From the NCBI GenBank assembly GCA_963832785.1, contig CAWHVF010000005.1, forward strand, positions 2,666,001 through 2,730,000: a stretch of DNA of 64,000 bases, given 5' to 3'. Positions 27,005 to 35,907 of this stretch are shown here, one piece after another. Position numbers and translations under genes: made by a program. This DNA is from CAWBRT01 sp963832785. Lineage in GTDB: Bacteria > Acidobacteriota > Terriglobia > Terriglobales > Acidobacteriaceae. Position 1 is the first letter of the stretch, and every line of letters begins with the position of its first letter. The notes under the pieces are model-generated. The model searched no databases. It was not told the DNA's origin and saw nothing but the letters and a program-made list of their open reading frames with translations.

Positions 27005-27505
27005 CTACCGCAGCGCCGGGCTGTACAGCACGTCGTGCGGCCAATCGCTGACGAAGCAGGCCTGGCGCAGCGCGGTGGCGATCTGTGCCCAGTGACGAAT
27101 GCCGTGAATCAGCGAATGCGTCAGGATCTTGCGCTTGCTGGCCGTGACGTCGCGGTTGTAGGTGGCGGACCTGACCGTCAAAATGCGGTCCATTTCCTCC
27201 GGGCTGGTGTTTGCCACCCAGGCTTCCAGCCGGCGGCGGGCGGTGCCATAGATGGTCCAGATTTCATCGAGCGTCCGCGGCTTGAAGGCTTCATTTGGGG
27301 TCGGCTGCTCGCCCACCAGGTGCTGCCCCCAGCGAGATTCGCTGGCGAAAACATGGGTGATCAGCCCGCGCACGTCGCTGTGCCGGCCGCCGATAGGGGT
27401 TTCCAGGGCTTTGGGATTCTTTGCGAAATACTCTCGCCAGCGGCGGGTCTCCTCGTCGGTATAGGCGAGCAACTCGACGTAGCTGAGCGCGGGGACAATG
27501 GACAT
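27005..27505 (-). CDS. DinB-like (DUF664/DUF1572 type) protein
   Basis: A 166-residue four-helix protein of the DinB/YfiT-like superfamily, members of which bind a metal through three His and include thiol-dependent transferases. The likely ligands are H50 in DVRGLITHVFASESRW and the two His in SLIHGIRHWAQIA. The ATG at 27503-27505 gives MSIVPALSYVELLAYTDEE, which matches how the fold starts; the open frame reaches 27565 without support. Its substrate is unknown. It is divergent from the trypsin-like protease gene. Confidence 0.8.
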   Translation of the reverse strand: MSIVPALSYVELLAYTDEETRRWREYFAKNPKALETPIGGRHSDVRGLITHVFASESRWGQHLVGEQPTPNEAFKPRTLDEIWTIYGTARRRLEAWVANTSPEEMDRILTVRSATYNRDVTASKRKILTHSLIHGIRHWAQIATALRQACFVSDWPHDVLYSPALR

Positions 27506-27825
27506 CGCAAAGGCCTTCTTCGAGCCAATCACTATACCAGACCCAGAATGCGCTAAGGCATTCACTTTCGTCGCCAGTAGTCGGTCAATCTGGGGCCCGC
27601 GTGCGCAATTTCACCCCAGCAAACGCAACAACGGCATTTGCTGGGGCCCGGCTGGGCGCTGAACTAGGGCATGATCCCACGTCAGCCCCAAATGGTCTTC
27701 CCAATTCGGGAATCACACTACCAGTTTTCCTAAGAAAGCTCCTAAATACGTTGACATGCAATACGTAATTTTGTCTCCATTTGATCGACACTGTTCTGCT
27801 GTGGCTAATTGGGAGGAGTTTACCT
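27506..27825. other. Divergent gap between DinB-like and protease genes, with a family B palindrome
   Basis: The gap holds a family B palindrome at 27614-27646 (CCCCAGCAAACGC and GCATTTGCTGGGG) and, near 27670, a fragment resembling the CCCACGTCAGCCCC arm of the family D hairpin. A TTGACA at 27751-27756 could be a -35 box for the protease gene, but no good -10 follows at the right distance. Confidence 0.55.
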
Positions 27826-29589
27826 ATGGAGCAGATACTCTCAGTTGCTTTCCATCATTATCTAAGGCGTGGAATGCTGTTGGTAACTTTTGTGTTTTTG
27901 GTTGGATACTGTTGCTTCGCACAAACGGGCCAGGTGAGCACAACGGATTTGACGCAGCCTAGACAAGCGATTGGAAATCTCGTCAAGCTGAGAATTAAAG
28001 CGGCGCTCGTTGACAATGACCTTAATGTTAAACCAATACCAAAACTTAAGCTCCTGCTAATTTCCACACTGCCCCAGTCCAACGAGATAGTTGTGACTAC
28101 CAACTTCGACGGAGTTGTCGAGGTTAATATCGCTGCAGGAAGCTACGACCTAAAAACAGCACAGCCAGTTCAATTTCAAGGACGGCAATATTCGTGGGTG
28201 ATGACTATTAGCGTGCCTCCTCAAGGCGCCACGTTTGATCTCAGCGTGGACAACGCCCATATTGAGCAAGTCGCGGCGCCTAGCGTGTCGAGAAAAACCG
28301 ATGAGCTGACTACCCTGTTCCAGCGCTTCCAATCTAGCGTTGTAACCGTATGGAGCGAATTCGGCCACGGCACCGGGTTCCTCGTCGATCAGGCTGGACT
28401 CTTTCTGACTAACCAGCATGTCATCGGTCCATCCGAATATATCGCGGTCCAAATCGATTCAAAGCGTAAACTCGCAGCGACACTCCTCTACGCCGACTCA
28501 GACAAGGATGTGGCAGTGCTCTGGGCAAACCTGTCGGACATCAATGATTTGGTCCTTGCGCCAATCGCTAAGACCGGAGGATCAGAGCCAACGGTGGTTG
28601 AAGGTGAGAGGGTTTTCACGATTGGCAGCCCGCTTAATCAGCGGAAAATTATGACCACTGGTATCGTTAGCAAGGTGGAAAAACGCGCCATCATCTCCGA
28701 CATAAACATCAATCCTGGGAATTCCGGAGGACCACTCTTCAATTCTCTGGGTTTTGTGGTCGGGTTAACCACATTTGGCGAATCTACCAAGCAGGGACCG
28801 GGGATTTCAGGCATCATCCGGATTGAGGAAGCACTTCCTGTACTTGAGGCGGCACGGCAGAAAATGTCAGGCCGGAATCCGCCATCACCCGCCCTGTTAC
28901 CAGTGGAACCGGAAGGTGACTTCCCTCTCTATGCCATTAAGGCGTCCCTTCAACAGTCCATAGAGCAAAAGCACTTCTACGAAGAAGTGATTAAACCAAA
29001 CTATATACTCGATGCTGGTGACTATAATGTTGCGATAATCACACCCCCTGTCAAGTATTACATGCTAGAACAAAACAAGCTTGCTGCGGCAAGAGAAAAG
29101 GCGAAGCGGACCGGCAGGCAAAGAGGAGCAGTCCAAGGTACGTTTCAGCCGCTCGACGATCTGAAGAACTGGGCAGAATACGCTGGCCAGTACAAGCCGG
29201 TACTAGAGATTCGCGCGCAACCAAAACTGCGCGAAACCGCAGGGTCAGCATGGAGCCGCGCCCTCATCAGCCCGTATTTACAGGCGAAGGTCCGCTTCAA
29301 AACCGACTTTTACAAAATGACGCTAAAATGCGGCAGCAGGGACATTCAGCCGATTCACCCTGGCAAAATCGCAAATATAGTAAACGTGCAGAACAGGTTT
29401 ATCAATGCGACCGATGCCACATATGAGGGATACTACATATACCCGGCTAATGCCATTTCTTCTGACTGCCAAACGGTCACATTGGAATTGTTTTCGGAAA
29501 AGAAGCCTGACAAAGCCAAGATCGTGAATTTAGAATCTAGGTCGGTGGAACGCGTGGTGGAGGATTTCGCACCCTACAACAAGAAATAG
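27826..29589 (+). CDS. Secreted trypsin-like serine protease with N-terminal beta-sandwich and unknown C-terminal domain
   Basis: A 587-residue exported protein. GGGAGGAG 6-8 bases upstream fixes the ATG at 27826. The signal sequence is GMLLVTFVFLVGYCCFAQ (about residues 17-34). Residues about 50-150 look like a carboxypeptidase-regulatory/Cna-B-type beta sandwich (TTNFDGVVEVNIAAGSYDLK). The protease domain (about 160-345) has the full trypsin_2/HtrA-type triad: H198 (LTNQHVIG), D228 (DKDVAVLW) and S300 (NPGNSGGPLF). No PDZ domain follows. The remaining 230 residues match nothing I know. Base composition is visibly less GC-rich than all neighbours and rare codons are common, suggesting transfer. 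It is flanked by galU/dinB-type genes and purD. Confidence 0.88.
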   Translation: MEQILSVAFHHYLRRGMLLVTFVFLVGYCCFAQTGQVSTTDLTQPRQAIGNLVKLRIKAALVDNDLNVKPIPKLKLLLISTLPQSNEIVVTTNFDGVVEVNIAAGSYDLKTAQPVQFQGRQYSWVMTISVPPQGATFDLSVDNAHIEQVAAPSVSRKTDELTTLFQRFQSSVVTVWSEFGHGTGFLVDQAGLFLTNQHVIGPSEYIAVQIDSKRKLAATLLYADSDKDVAVLWANLSDINDLVLAPIAKTGGSEPTVVEGERVFTIGSPLNQRKIMTTGIVSKVEKRAIISDININPGNSGGPLFNSLGFVVGLTTFGESTKQGPGISGIIRIEEALPVLEAARQKMSGRNPPSPALLPVEPEGDFPLYAIKASLQQSIEQKHFYEEVIKPNYILDAGDYNVAIITPPVKYYMLEQNKLAAAREKAKRTGRQRGAVQGTFQPLDDLKNWAEYAGQYKPVLEIRAQPKLRETAGSAWSRALISPYLQAKVRFKTDFYKMTLKCGSRDIQPIHPGKIANIVNVQNRFINATDATYEGYYIYPANAISSDCQTVTLELFSEKKPDKAKIVNLESRSVERVVEDFAPYNKK

Positions 29590-29628
29590 GAAGCGCAGAT
29601 CAGGGGGGTGTTCAATCTCTGCGTCTAT

Positions 29629-29670
29629 TGTTTTAAAGCCTGTTATTAATGTTTTAAGGCGTGTTATTAA
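29629..29670. repeat. Two tandem copies of a 21-bp AT-rich unit
   Basis: Copies at 29629-29649 and 29650-29670 differ at two positions; each reads TGTTTTAA, a GC-containing core, then TGTTATTAA. They lie 40 bases after the low-GC protease gene. Confidence 0.75.
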
Positions 29671-29969
29671 CTTGTCTGGTAATTTGAGTTAACTGCCCAG
29701 CATGAGGCAAGCGAAGGCTATGTAGTGAGAAGGAAGCTGAGACTTCAGCAACCAAAGGGAACAATTGATCGCTCCTGGTCTCTGTCATCATCAAAAGCTG
29801 CCAAAGCGAAGAACCATGCATCTCTGATCGGAGCAGCAGGCCGAAGTGTTCCGCTGCGGATCTGTCGCGTCCAAGCGTATCCTTCAAAAGGGGTTTGACA
29901 CTGGATTCCGGGAAACACTAACCTTTGAGCACCGCTGATTTTCGATTTCCTGCGGCGAGACCTAATGAG
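29671..29969. other. Gene-free stretch before purD
   Basis: About 300 bases of mixed composition. I see no gene; short open frames here have no recognisable sequence. The purD promoter should be here. Confidence 0.4.
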
Positions 29970-31250
29970 ATGAAGATCCTCGTATTGGGCAGCGGAGGCC
30001 GTGAGCATGCCTTGGTGTGGAAGTTGCGCCAGTCAAGGCAGGCCACAGAGGTTTACTGCGCACCCGGCAACGGCGGCATCGCCCGCGACGCCACCTGCGT
30101 TCCCTGTGATCTGAAGAGCCTGGACTCGATCATGGCGGTGGCCAACCGCATCCACCCAGACCTTACCGTGGTTGGCCCCGAACTGCCGCTGATGCTGGGC
30201 GTGGTGGACGAGTTTCGCCGCCGCGGACTGCCCATCTTCGGACCCACCCAGGCTGCCGCCCAACTGGAAGGCAGCAAGAGCTTCGCCAAGTCGTTCATGC
30301 AGCGCTACCACATTCCAACCGCTCGTTACGCGCTCTGCGCCACGCTGGAAGAGGTCAAAGACGCCCTCGGCCACCTGCACACACCGGTGGTGGTCAAGGC
30401 GGACGGACTGGCCGCCGGCAAAGGGGTGGTGATCTCCGACTCCAAGGAGCACGCCCTGGCCACCGCCGGCGACATGCTCAGCGGCAAGATGCTGGGCGAG
30501 GCGGGACGGCGGCTGGTGCTGGAGGAGTGCCTGGAGGGCGAGGAGCTTTCTTTCCTGGTGGTGACCGATGGCGAGCGCATCGCTCCGCTGGTAGCCGCCC
30601 AGGACCACAAGCGCGTAGGCGACGGCGATACCGGCCCCAACACCGGCGGCATGGGCGCTTACTCCTGCTCGCGGATCATCGACGAGGGTATGCGCGACTG
30701 GCTAGTCGGCCACGTAGCCCGTCCGGTGATAGATGGCATGCGGCAGGAAGGCACGCCTTACACCGGCGTGCTCTACTGCGGCCTCATGATGACGGCCCGC
30801 GGGCCCATGGTGCTGGAGTTTAATTGCCGCTTCGGCGATCCGGAGACGCAGCCCATGCTGGTGCGGCTGGAGAGCGACCTAGCCGACGCTTTTATGGCCA
30901 GCATCGAAGGACGGGTGAGCGACGGAGACTTCAAGTGGTCGCCTGAAGCGGCCGCTTGCGTGGTGATCGCCTCGGGAGGATACCCGGGAGGCTATGAAGT
31001 CGGCAAACCGATCGACGGACTGGCGGAGGCCGGCGCCGTGCCGGGAGTGGAAATCTTCCACGCCGGCACCAGCCTCCAGGAGGGGCGCTACTACACCGCT
31101 GGCGGGCGGGTGCTGGGCGTGACCGCGCGCGGAGCCAGCCTGCAGGAGGCAGTCGGGCGTGCCTATGAAGCCGCCGGCATGATCCGCTTCGAGGGCATGC
31201 ACTACCGCAAGGACATCGCCCACCGCGGACTGCGCCAGCCGGCGAAATAG
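29970..31250 (+). CDS. purD: Phosphoribosylamine-glycine ligase
   Basis: PurD (GARS) joins glycine to phosphoribosylamine with ATP in step two of purine synthesis. At 426 aa it is full length. It begins MKILVLGSGGREHALVWKL at the ATG at 29970. ATP-grasp features follow: VVVKADGLAAGKGVVI, GPNTGGMGAYS, and VLEFNCRFGDPETQP with the metal-binding Glu and Asn. The open frame extends 45 bases upstream but the family starts here. purE follows after 51 bases, so the pair is probably one operon. Confidence 0.97.
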   Translation: MKILVLGSGGREHALVWKLRQSRQATEVYCAPGNGGIARDATCVPCDLKSLDSIMAVANRIHPDLTVVGPELPLMLGVVDEFRRRGLPIFGPTQAAAQLEGSKSFAKSFMQRYHIPTARYALCATLEEVKDALGHLHTPVVVKADGLAAGKGVVISDSKEHALATAGDMLSGKMLGEAGRRLVLEECLEGEELSFLVVTDGERIAPLVAAQDHKRVGDGDTGPNTGGMGAYSCSRIIDEGMRDWLVGHVARPVIDGMRQEGTPYTGVLYCGLMMTARGPMVLEFNCRFGDPETQPMLVRLESDLADAFMASIEGRVSDGDFKWSPEAAACVVIASGGYPGGYEVGKPIDGLAEAGAVPGVEIFHAGTSLQEGRYYTAGGRVLGVTARGASLQEAVGRAYEAAGMIRFEGMHYRKDIAHRGLRQPAK

Positions 31251-31301
31251 CCTGTAAAGCCGGCGGTCCCGCATGAATTCCCATCGTGAAAGGGAAAGGA
31301 A

Positions 31302-31799
31302 ATGAGCAACCCCCTGGTTTCCGTCGTGATGGGCAGCGATTCAGATCTTGAGGTGATGAACGAGGCCGTCAAGGCGCTGGAACAGTTCGGCATCGCCTAT
31401 GAAATCGACATCCTCTCGGCCCATCGCTCTCCGCAGCGCACCAGCGAGTACGCCCGCGAAGCCGCCGGACGCGGCCTCAAGGTCGTCATCGCCGGCGCGG
31501 GCGGCGCCGCCCACCTGGCCGGGGTGATCGCCGCCGAGACCACCCTGCCTGTGATCGGCGTGCCCATCGCCTCGACCGCGCTGAACGGAATGGACTCGCT
31601 GCTGGCCACGGTGCAGATGCCCGCCGGAATTCCCGTCGCCACGGTTGCCATCGGCAAGCCCGGCGCCGCCAATGCCGGCATCCTCGCCGCCCAGATGCTG
31701 GCCCTGGCCGACTCGGCGCTGGCCCACAAACTGGAAGAGCACAAGCGCAAACTGGCCGAAGGCGTCGCGGCCAAATCACGCAAGCTGCGCGGACGGTAA
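31302..31799 (+). CDS. purE: N5-carboxyaminoimidazole ribonucleotide mutase
   Basis: Class I PurE moves the carboxyl group of N5-CAIR to carbon to give CAIR in purine synthesis; a separate PurK normally makes its substrate and is not in the window. 165 aa, octameric-type. Motifs are VMGSDSDLEVM, ILSAHRSPQRTSEYA with the catalytic His, GAGGAAHLAGVIAAETTLPVIGVP in two parts, and MPAGIPVATVAIGKPGAANAG in two parts. AAAGGGAAAGGAA precedes the ATG. It lies in an operon with purD. Confidence 0.96.
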   Translation: MSNPLVSVVMGSDSDLEVMNEAVKALEQFGIAYEIDILSAHRSPQRTSEYAREAAGRGLKVVIAGAGGAAHLAGVIAAETTLPVIGVPIASTALNGMDSLLATVQMPAGIPVATVAIGKPGAANAGILAAQMLALADSALAHKLEEHKRKLAEGVAAKSRKLRGR

Positions 31800-31810
31800 C
31801 AGTTAAAACT

Positions 31811-31984
31811 AAAGATTTGAGATTTTTTGATTTCAGATTGAAGAAATCAGAATGTGCCCGAGCAAGTTTGTTTCTACTCGGGCATTTCTTCGTAGTGTCA
31901 TCCTGAGGCGAAGCGTAAGCGTAGCTGAAGGGATCTGCTTTGGGCCGCGGGAACAGCAGATCCTTTCGCTTCGCTCAGGATTAC
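31811..31984. repeat. Cluster of palindromic repeats (families A and C) after purE
   Basis: 31811-31850 carries GATTTCAGATTGAAGAAATC. 31855-31884 is a hairpin, TGCCCGAG and CTCGGGCA. 31896-31984 carries two inverted family C units: GTCATCCTGAGGCGAAGCG on the left and CTTTCGCTTCGCTCAGGAT on the right, with GGATCTGCT/AGCAGATCC pairing inside. The last could act as a bidirectional terminator between purE and mltD. Confidence 0.7.
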
Positions 31985-32275
31985 ACCTGAAAGCGTGCGA
32001 CGGCTAGGGCAAGTCCTATGCCCGTTTCAGAGATGCTGTATCCAGAAAGATGAGCGTCATTCCGCGCGAGCGACGCCTGTGTCGCGAGCCGAGGAATCTT
32101 GCGTCAAACGCTCGAGCGCTCTCGAAAAGGCGAGACTCGAAACTGTACCGAGAATCCTTCGCGTAGCTCGGATTCCTTGCAGCAAGAGATCCCTCGCGTT
32201 GCTCGGGATTTCGCCTGCTGGCTCCCGGTCGGCTATGCCTCCCTCACGCCCGCAAAGCGGCTCAACTTGAAACCG
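31985..32275. repeat. Further repeat-derived DNA before the mltD 3' end
   Basis: Around 32050-32220 are several related pieces: GAATCCTTCGCGTAGCTCGG, AGATCCCTCGCGTTGCTCGG and GTCATTCCGCGCGAGCG. They look like diverged units of another palindromic repeat. No gene is visible. Confidence 0.5.
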
Positions 32276-34261
32276 CTACTTGATCACCAGCACCTGTCCG
32301 GGGCGGAGGTTGGTGGCCAGCTTGCCGTTGTCGCGTTTGAGAGCGGCGACGGTAGTGTTGTAACTGCTGGCGATGCTGTGCAGCGTCTCGCCGCGCTTCA
32401 CCGTGTGAGTGCGATACTTCGCGATGGTGGTGGATCGCGTGCCGGTCTTTGTGGCGACGGTGGTTGAGCCCCGCTTTGCCGTCGGCGCGGAACTCCTGGC
32501 GCTTGCCGCCGTGCGCGTGCCCGTCTGCCGTCTTGCCGCCGTCGAGGGGGAGCGGCGCGAGCCGGAAGCGGCAACCTCATGCTGCTCGCCGCCGGCAACC
32601 GGCCGGTGAATGCGCAAGGTCTGGCCTACGCGCAGGTGATTGCCCTGCAGGCGATTCCATTTGCGCAGTTGGCTTTCCGGAACGCCGTAATCGTCGGCGA
32701 CGGAAAGCGCGGTCTCGCCCTTGCGCACCTTGTGCAGCGTGACCCGGCGCGAGTAGGTGAATCCCTGGCCTTCGCTGGCGGCGCGGCGCGAGGGAGTGAC
32801 CGGGATGATCAGCCTGGCGTCCTGTTGCAGAATCGCGTCCGGTTCCAGGTTGTTGACCTCGGCGATGGCGCGGGCGGTGGTGCGGTAGCGCTGCGCCACC
32901 TGGGAGAGCGTCTCGCCGGCCTCCACCTGGTGATACCGCCATTGCGTCCGCATCTCCACCGGGATGGCGGCAATGGCTGCCTGGAAGCGCACGGCGCTGC
33001 CGGCCGGCAGCTTGAGATCGAACTCGGCGTCGTTGGGGGTGGTCATGCGCAGCAGGCTGGGGTTCAGGTCCTGCAAGGTGGCAACCGAGCTGCCGATGCA
33101 GTCGGCCACCAGGCGCAGATCAACCGCATAGTTGACTCTGACCGTGTCGACGGCAGGTGGACTCTCAGGGACGATGAGGTCCAAGCCGTACTGCGATGGG
33201 TTCTTGGCGACGATGGTTACGGCCAGGATGATGGGAACGTAGTTGCGGGTCTCGCGCGGCAGCACGTTGCGGCGATACAGCTCCCAGAAGTCGGCGTAGC
33301 CGGTGCGCTCGACCGCGTGCTGCACGGTTCCGGGACCGGAGTTGTAAGCGGCCATGGCCAGGTACCAGTCGCCGAACTGGTTGTAGAGATCACGCAGATG
33401 CTGGGCCGCGGCCCGGGTCGCTTTTTCCGGGTCCTGGCGTTCGTCCACCCACCAGGTGCGCTGCAGCCCATAGCCGGTGGCGCGGCCGGCCATGAACTGC
33501 CAGATGCCCCTCGCCCCGGCACGGGACAAAGCCAGCGGGTGGAAGCCCGACTCGGCCTGCGCCAGGTAAATCAGGTCCTGGGGAACGCCCTCTTCGCGCA
33601 GGATGCGCGCGATCATCTCATGGTAGCGGCCGGCGCGGACCAGGGCGCGCTCCAGTACTCCCCGGCCTTTGCCGGCCGAGAAGTAATTGACAAAGCTGGC
33701 GACCTGATCGTTCATCACCAAGGGCAGATCGGAGTGGGTCCGGCGCATCTCGGCTTCCGCTTTCGCCCGCACCGCCGGGTCCACCGGAAACGTGACTTCG
33801 TTGGCTTCGTCGATGGGGGCGGGCTCGCTTTGCTGGGCGGTGAAGCCGTCGCCTTCCTTTAGTGCCGCCATTTCCAGCCGGCTGATGCGCTCCACCAGGC
33901 GGTCGAATTCGTGCTCCAGGCGCTCGTCGGAGTGGACCGCGACCGGGCCGGTCAGCAGCCGGTCAAAGGCGCGGTTGAAGCTTTCCTTGGCGGCTTCAAG
34001 GTGCCCGGCCCGGCAACTGGCTTCACCTTTGGCATATTCGTCCTCCACCTGCTTGATCAGCTCCGGAACGGGATCGGGCTTGGGCTGGGCCGCTTGCTCT
34101 ACCTTAGGCGGGGGAGCCGGATCGGCTGGCTTGCCGAGGGTGGGCGCCACGGCTTCGGCAGGAGGCTGGGCGGCGGGCTGGTGTACCTCCTCCGTTTTGC
34201 AACCCGCGATGACAACCATCGCGCCCAATAAGGGAACCGCCAAGAAACGAAAAATCTTCAT
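32276..34261 (-). CDS. mltD: MltD-type membrane-bound lytic transglycosylase with three LysM domains
   Basis: Cleaves peptidoglycan glycan strands, making anhydro-muropeptides, from the inner face of the outer membrane. The 661-residue product has a lipoprotein leader with VVIAGC (MKIFRFLAVPLLGAMVVIAGC) and a Pro/Ala-rich linker. The transglycosylase domain starts near residue 220: LIYLAQAESGFHPLALS with catalytic E237, then ARGIWQFMAGRATGYGL and YNSGPGTVQ. Three LysM domains begin near residues 441, 506 and 616 (VEAGETLSQVA, VRKGETALSVA, VKRGETLHSIA). A Ser/Thr/Arg-rich linker precedes the last. The ATG at 34259-34261 starts exactly at the lipoprotein leader. Confidence 0.94.
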   Translation of the reverse strand: MKIFRFLAVPLLGAMVVIAGCKTEEVHQPAAQPPAEAVAPTLGKPADPAPPPKVEQAAQPKPDPVPELIKQVEDEYAKGEASCRAGHLEAAKESFNRAFDRLLTGPVAVHSDERLEHEFDRLVERISRLEMAALKEGDGFTAQQSEPAPIDEANEVTFPVDPAVRAKAEAEMRRTHSDLPLVMNDQVASFVNYFSAGKGRGVLERALVRAGRYHEMIARILREEGVPQDLIYLAQAESGFHPLALSRAGARGIWQFMAGRATGYGLQRTWWVDERQDPEKATRAAAQHLRDLYNQFGDWYLAMAAYNSGPGTVQHAVERTGYADFWELYRRNVLPRETRNYVPIILAVTIVAKNPSQYGLDLIVPESPPAVDTVRVNYAVDLRLVADCIGSSVATLQDLNPSLLRMTTPNDAEFDLKLPAGSAVRFQAAIAAIPVEMRTQWRYHQVEAGETLSQVAQRYRTTARAIAEVNNLEPDAILQQDARLIIPVTPSRRAASEGQGFTYSRRVTLHKVRKGETALSVADDYGVPESQLRKWNRLQGNHLRVGQTLRIHRPVAGGEQHEVAASGSRRSPSTAARRQTGTRTAASARSSAPTAKRGSTTVATKTGTRSTTIAKYRTHTVKRGETLHSIASSYNTTVAALKRDNGKLATNLRPGQVLVIK

Positions 34262-34458
34262 AGCCCTCGAATCGCTGGCGAAAAAGCGCCCGCCACGCAC
34301 ACTCTCACCTCCGGAACCAGAGGAGCGGTCCGGTCCGGGTATTTACACCCAAGTTTATGAAATTACAGTGAAATTAGAGTGCCAGTCAATCCGTCAAATT
34401 ACTTGGAGAAGAATGCCTCAGGCAACTGCGTGTTGGCGAAAAAGGTACAACTGAGCGC

Positions 34459-34495
34459 CAACCCCAGCAAACGCCGTGGCGGCGTTGCTGGGGTT
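34459..34495. repeat. Palindromic repeat family B, copy near the thiolase 3' end
   Basis: CCAACCCCAGCAAACGCCG, a short loop, then CGGCGTTGCTGGGGTTG: a near-perfect stem between mltD and the thiolase stop at 34507. It may serve as the thiolase terminator. Confidence 0.7.
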
Positions 34496-34506
34496 GAGCG
34501 GGGTGA

Positions 34507-35712
34507 TCATGACGGATTCCGCAGGACGGTGCAGACCGAAGCGCAGAGGGCTCCGCCGATGTTGAAGGTGGCCGCCATGCGCGCGTCTTTCTTCTGCATA
34601 CCCTGGGGTGCCTTGCCTTTGAGCTGCCAGAAGCAGCTTCCGATCATGGCGACGCCGGTTGCCCCGATCGGATGCCCCTTGGCGATCAGCCCGCCCGAGA
34701 GGTTGATGCCGCACTCGCCGTCCACCGCGGCCTTGCCGTCGAGCCAGTAACGTGCGCCTTTGCCAGCTGCGGCTTTGCCGACGACTTCGGTTCCCAGAGC
34801 CGCGGCTACAGTGAAACAGTCGTGAACCTCCGCCACATTCACGTCTTTGGACGAAACTCCGGCCATCTGGTAAGCCTTTTGCATGGCCTTGTAAGCCCCG
34901 GCGGGGTGCAGGACGTCGCGGCCGCCCTTGGCTACCGTGTCGGTCGCCTGGTAGTAGCCGGCTATCTCGACCGCGTCGGCCTTGGCCACGCCCAGCTTCT
35001 TCAGCCCGGCTTCGGTGGCAATGATCAGGGCGGCGTAGCCGTCGGTGATCTGCGAGCAGTCGTAGGTCTTCAACGGCAGCCCTTCGACCACATAGCGGTT
35101 GATGCCCTCGATCTTCATGGCCTGTTCAAGGGTGATCTGGACCTTATTCATCTGAGCCCAGGGGTTGTACTTGGCATTGGCGTATTCGTTGACGGCGATC
35201 TGTGCCAGATCGGCTTCGGTGGCGCCATGCACCTGCAGGTAGCACTGCATGATTTCGGCAAATAAGTGCGGGAAAACAAAGACTTTGCCGACGCGCTCGT
35301 CGGGATGAGAGAAGTAGCCGAGGGCCTCCCCGATCAGCTTGCCGTCCATTTTGCCTTCGTTATCGCGCATTTTCTCGTAGCCGATGGCGATGCCCACGTC
35401 GCCCAGGCCGCCCAGGAGCTTGTAAATGACCGACAGCACCGCCTGGCCGCCGGAGGCGCAGGCGTTCTCGACCGATTCGATGGGCTTGCCTTCCATGCCG
35501 GGCACGGTTGCCACCAGCCCGGACAAAAGCCCCTGTTTGCTCAGACTGATGTTGCAGGCCGAACCCACCGAGCCCACATCCAGCACGGAGGGAGGTACGT
35601 TGATCTGCGCGCAAACCTCGGTGGTTGCCCGCGCGAGGATCTCAGGAACCGCCATGGCCATCAACTTGCCAAACTTCGACTGGCTATAAGCTGCTATGTA
35701 TACAGGCTGCAT
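34507..35712 (-). CDS. Thiolase (acetyl-CoA acetyltransferase, SCP2-like type)
   Basis: A 401-residue thiolase of the SCP-x-like branch. The nucleophile is C85 in ESVENACASGGQAV, and the C-terminal GGLIAKGHPIGATGVAM holds the active-site His. HDCFTVAA takes the position of the other conserved segment. AGGAGGTGG 6 bases upstream fixes the ATG at 35710-35712. It is divergent from the CoA-transferase genes with a 195-base shared promoter region, which suggests it cleaves acetoacetyl-CoA to two acetyl-CoA in the same pathway. SCP2-type thiolases can accept other acyl chains, so the substrate is an inference from context. Confidence 0.9.
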   Translation of the reverse strand: MQPVYIAAYSQSKFGKLMAMAVPEILARATTEVCAQINVPPSVLDVGSVGSACNISLSKQGLLSGLVATVPGMEGKPIESVENACASGGQAVLSVIYKLLGGLGDVGIAIGYEKMRDNEGKMDGKLIGEALGYFSHPDERVGKVFVFPHLFAEIMQCYLQVHGATEADLAQIAVNEYANAKYNPWAQMNKVQITLEQAMKIEGINRYVVEGLPLKTYDCSQITDGYAALIIATEAGLKKLGVAKADAVEIAGYYQATDTVAKGGRDVLHPAGAYKAMQKAYQMAGVSSKDVNVAEVHDCFTVAAALGTEVVGKAAAGKGARYWLDGKAAVDGECGINLSGGLIAKGHPIGATGVAMIGSCFWQLKGKAPQGMQKKDARMAATFNIGGALCASVCTVLRNPS

Positions 35713-35907
35713 GTGCCACCTCCTCTTGGTAGCAGATTACCGGCAAACTTGACCTGTGCAACACACTCATTCTGTGATATAAATCCCGGCGACAGGACCC
35801 CAACATCACACGACTTTCGGCAGTAGCATTATTACGGTAGCAAAAATCACAGGGCGCACACGAGATATTTATCAGGAAAATTCATACTTAAATAAGAGGT
35901 GCTGCTG
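35713..35907. promoter_or_regulatory. Divergent promoter region of the ketone-body cluster
   Basis: Between the thiolase and atoD-type genes, AT-richer than its surroundings. CTGTGAT at 35772-35778 and its complement ATCACAG at 35846-35852 are placed about symmetrically, 75 bases apart, and could be half-sites for a shared regulator. No regulator gene is in the cluster. I cannot assign -10/-35 boxes firmly. Confidence 0.4.

Noticed and set aside
29590..29969. CRISPR-like array suggested by the 21-bp repeats
   Set aside because: Only two directly abutting copies, no spacers and no cas genes.
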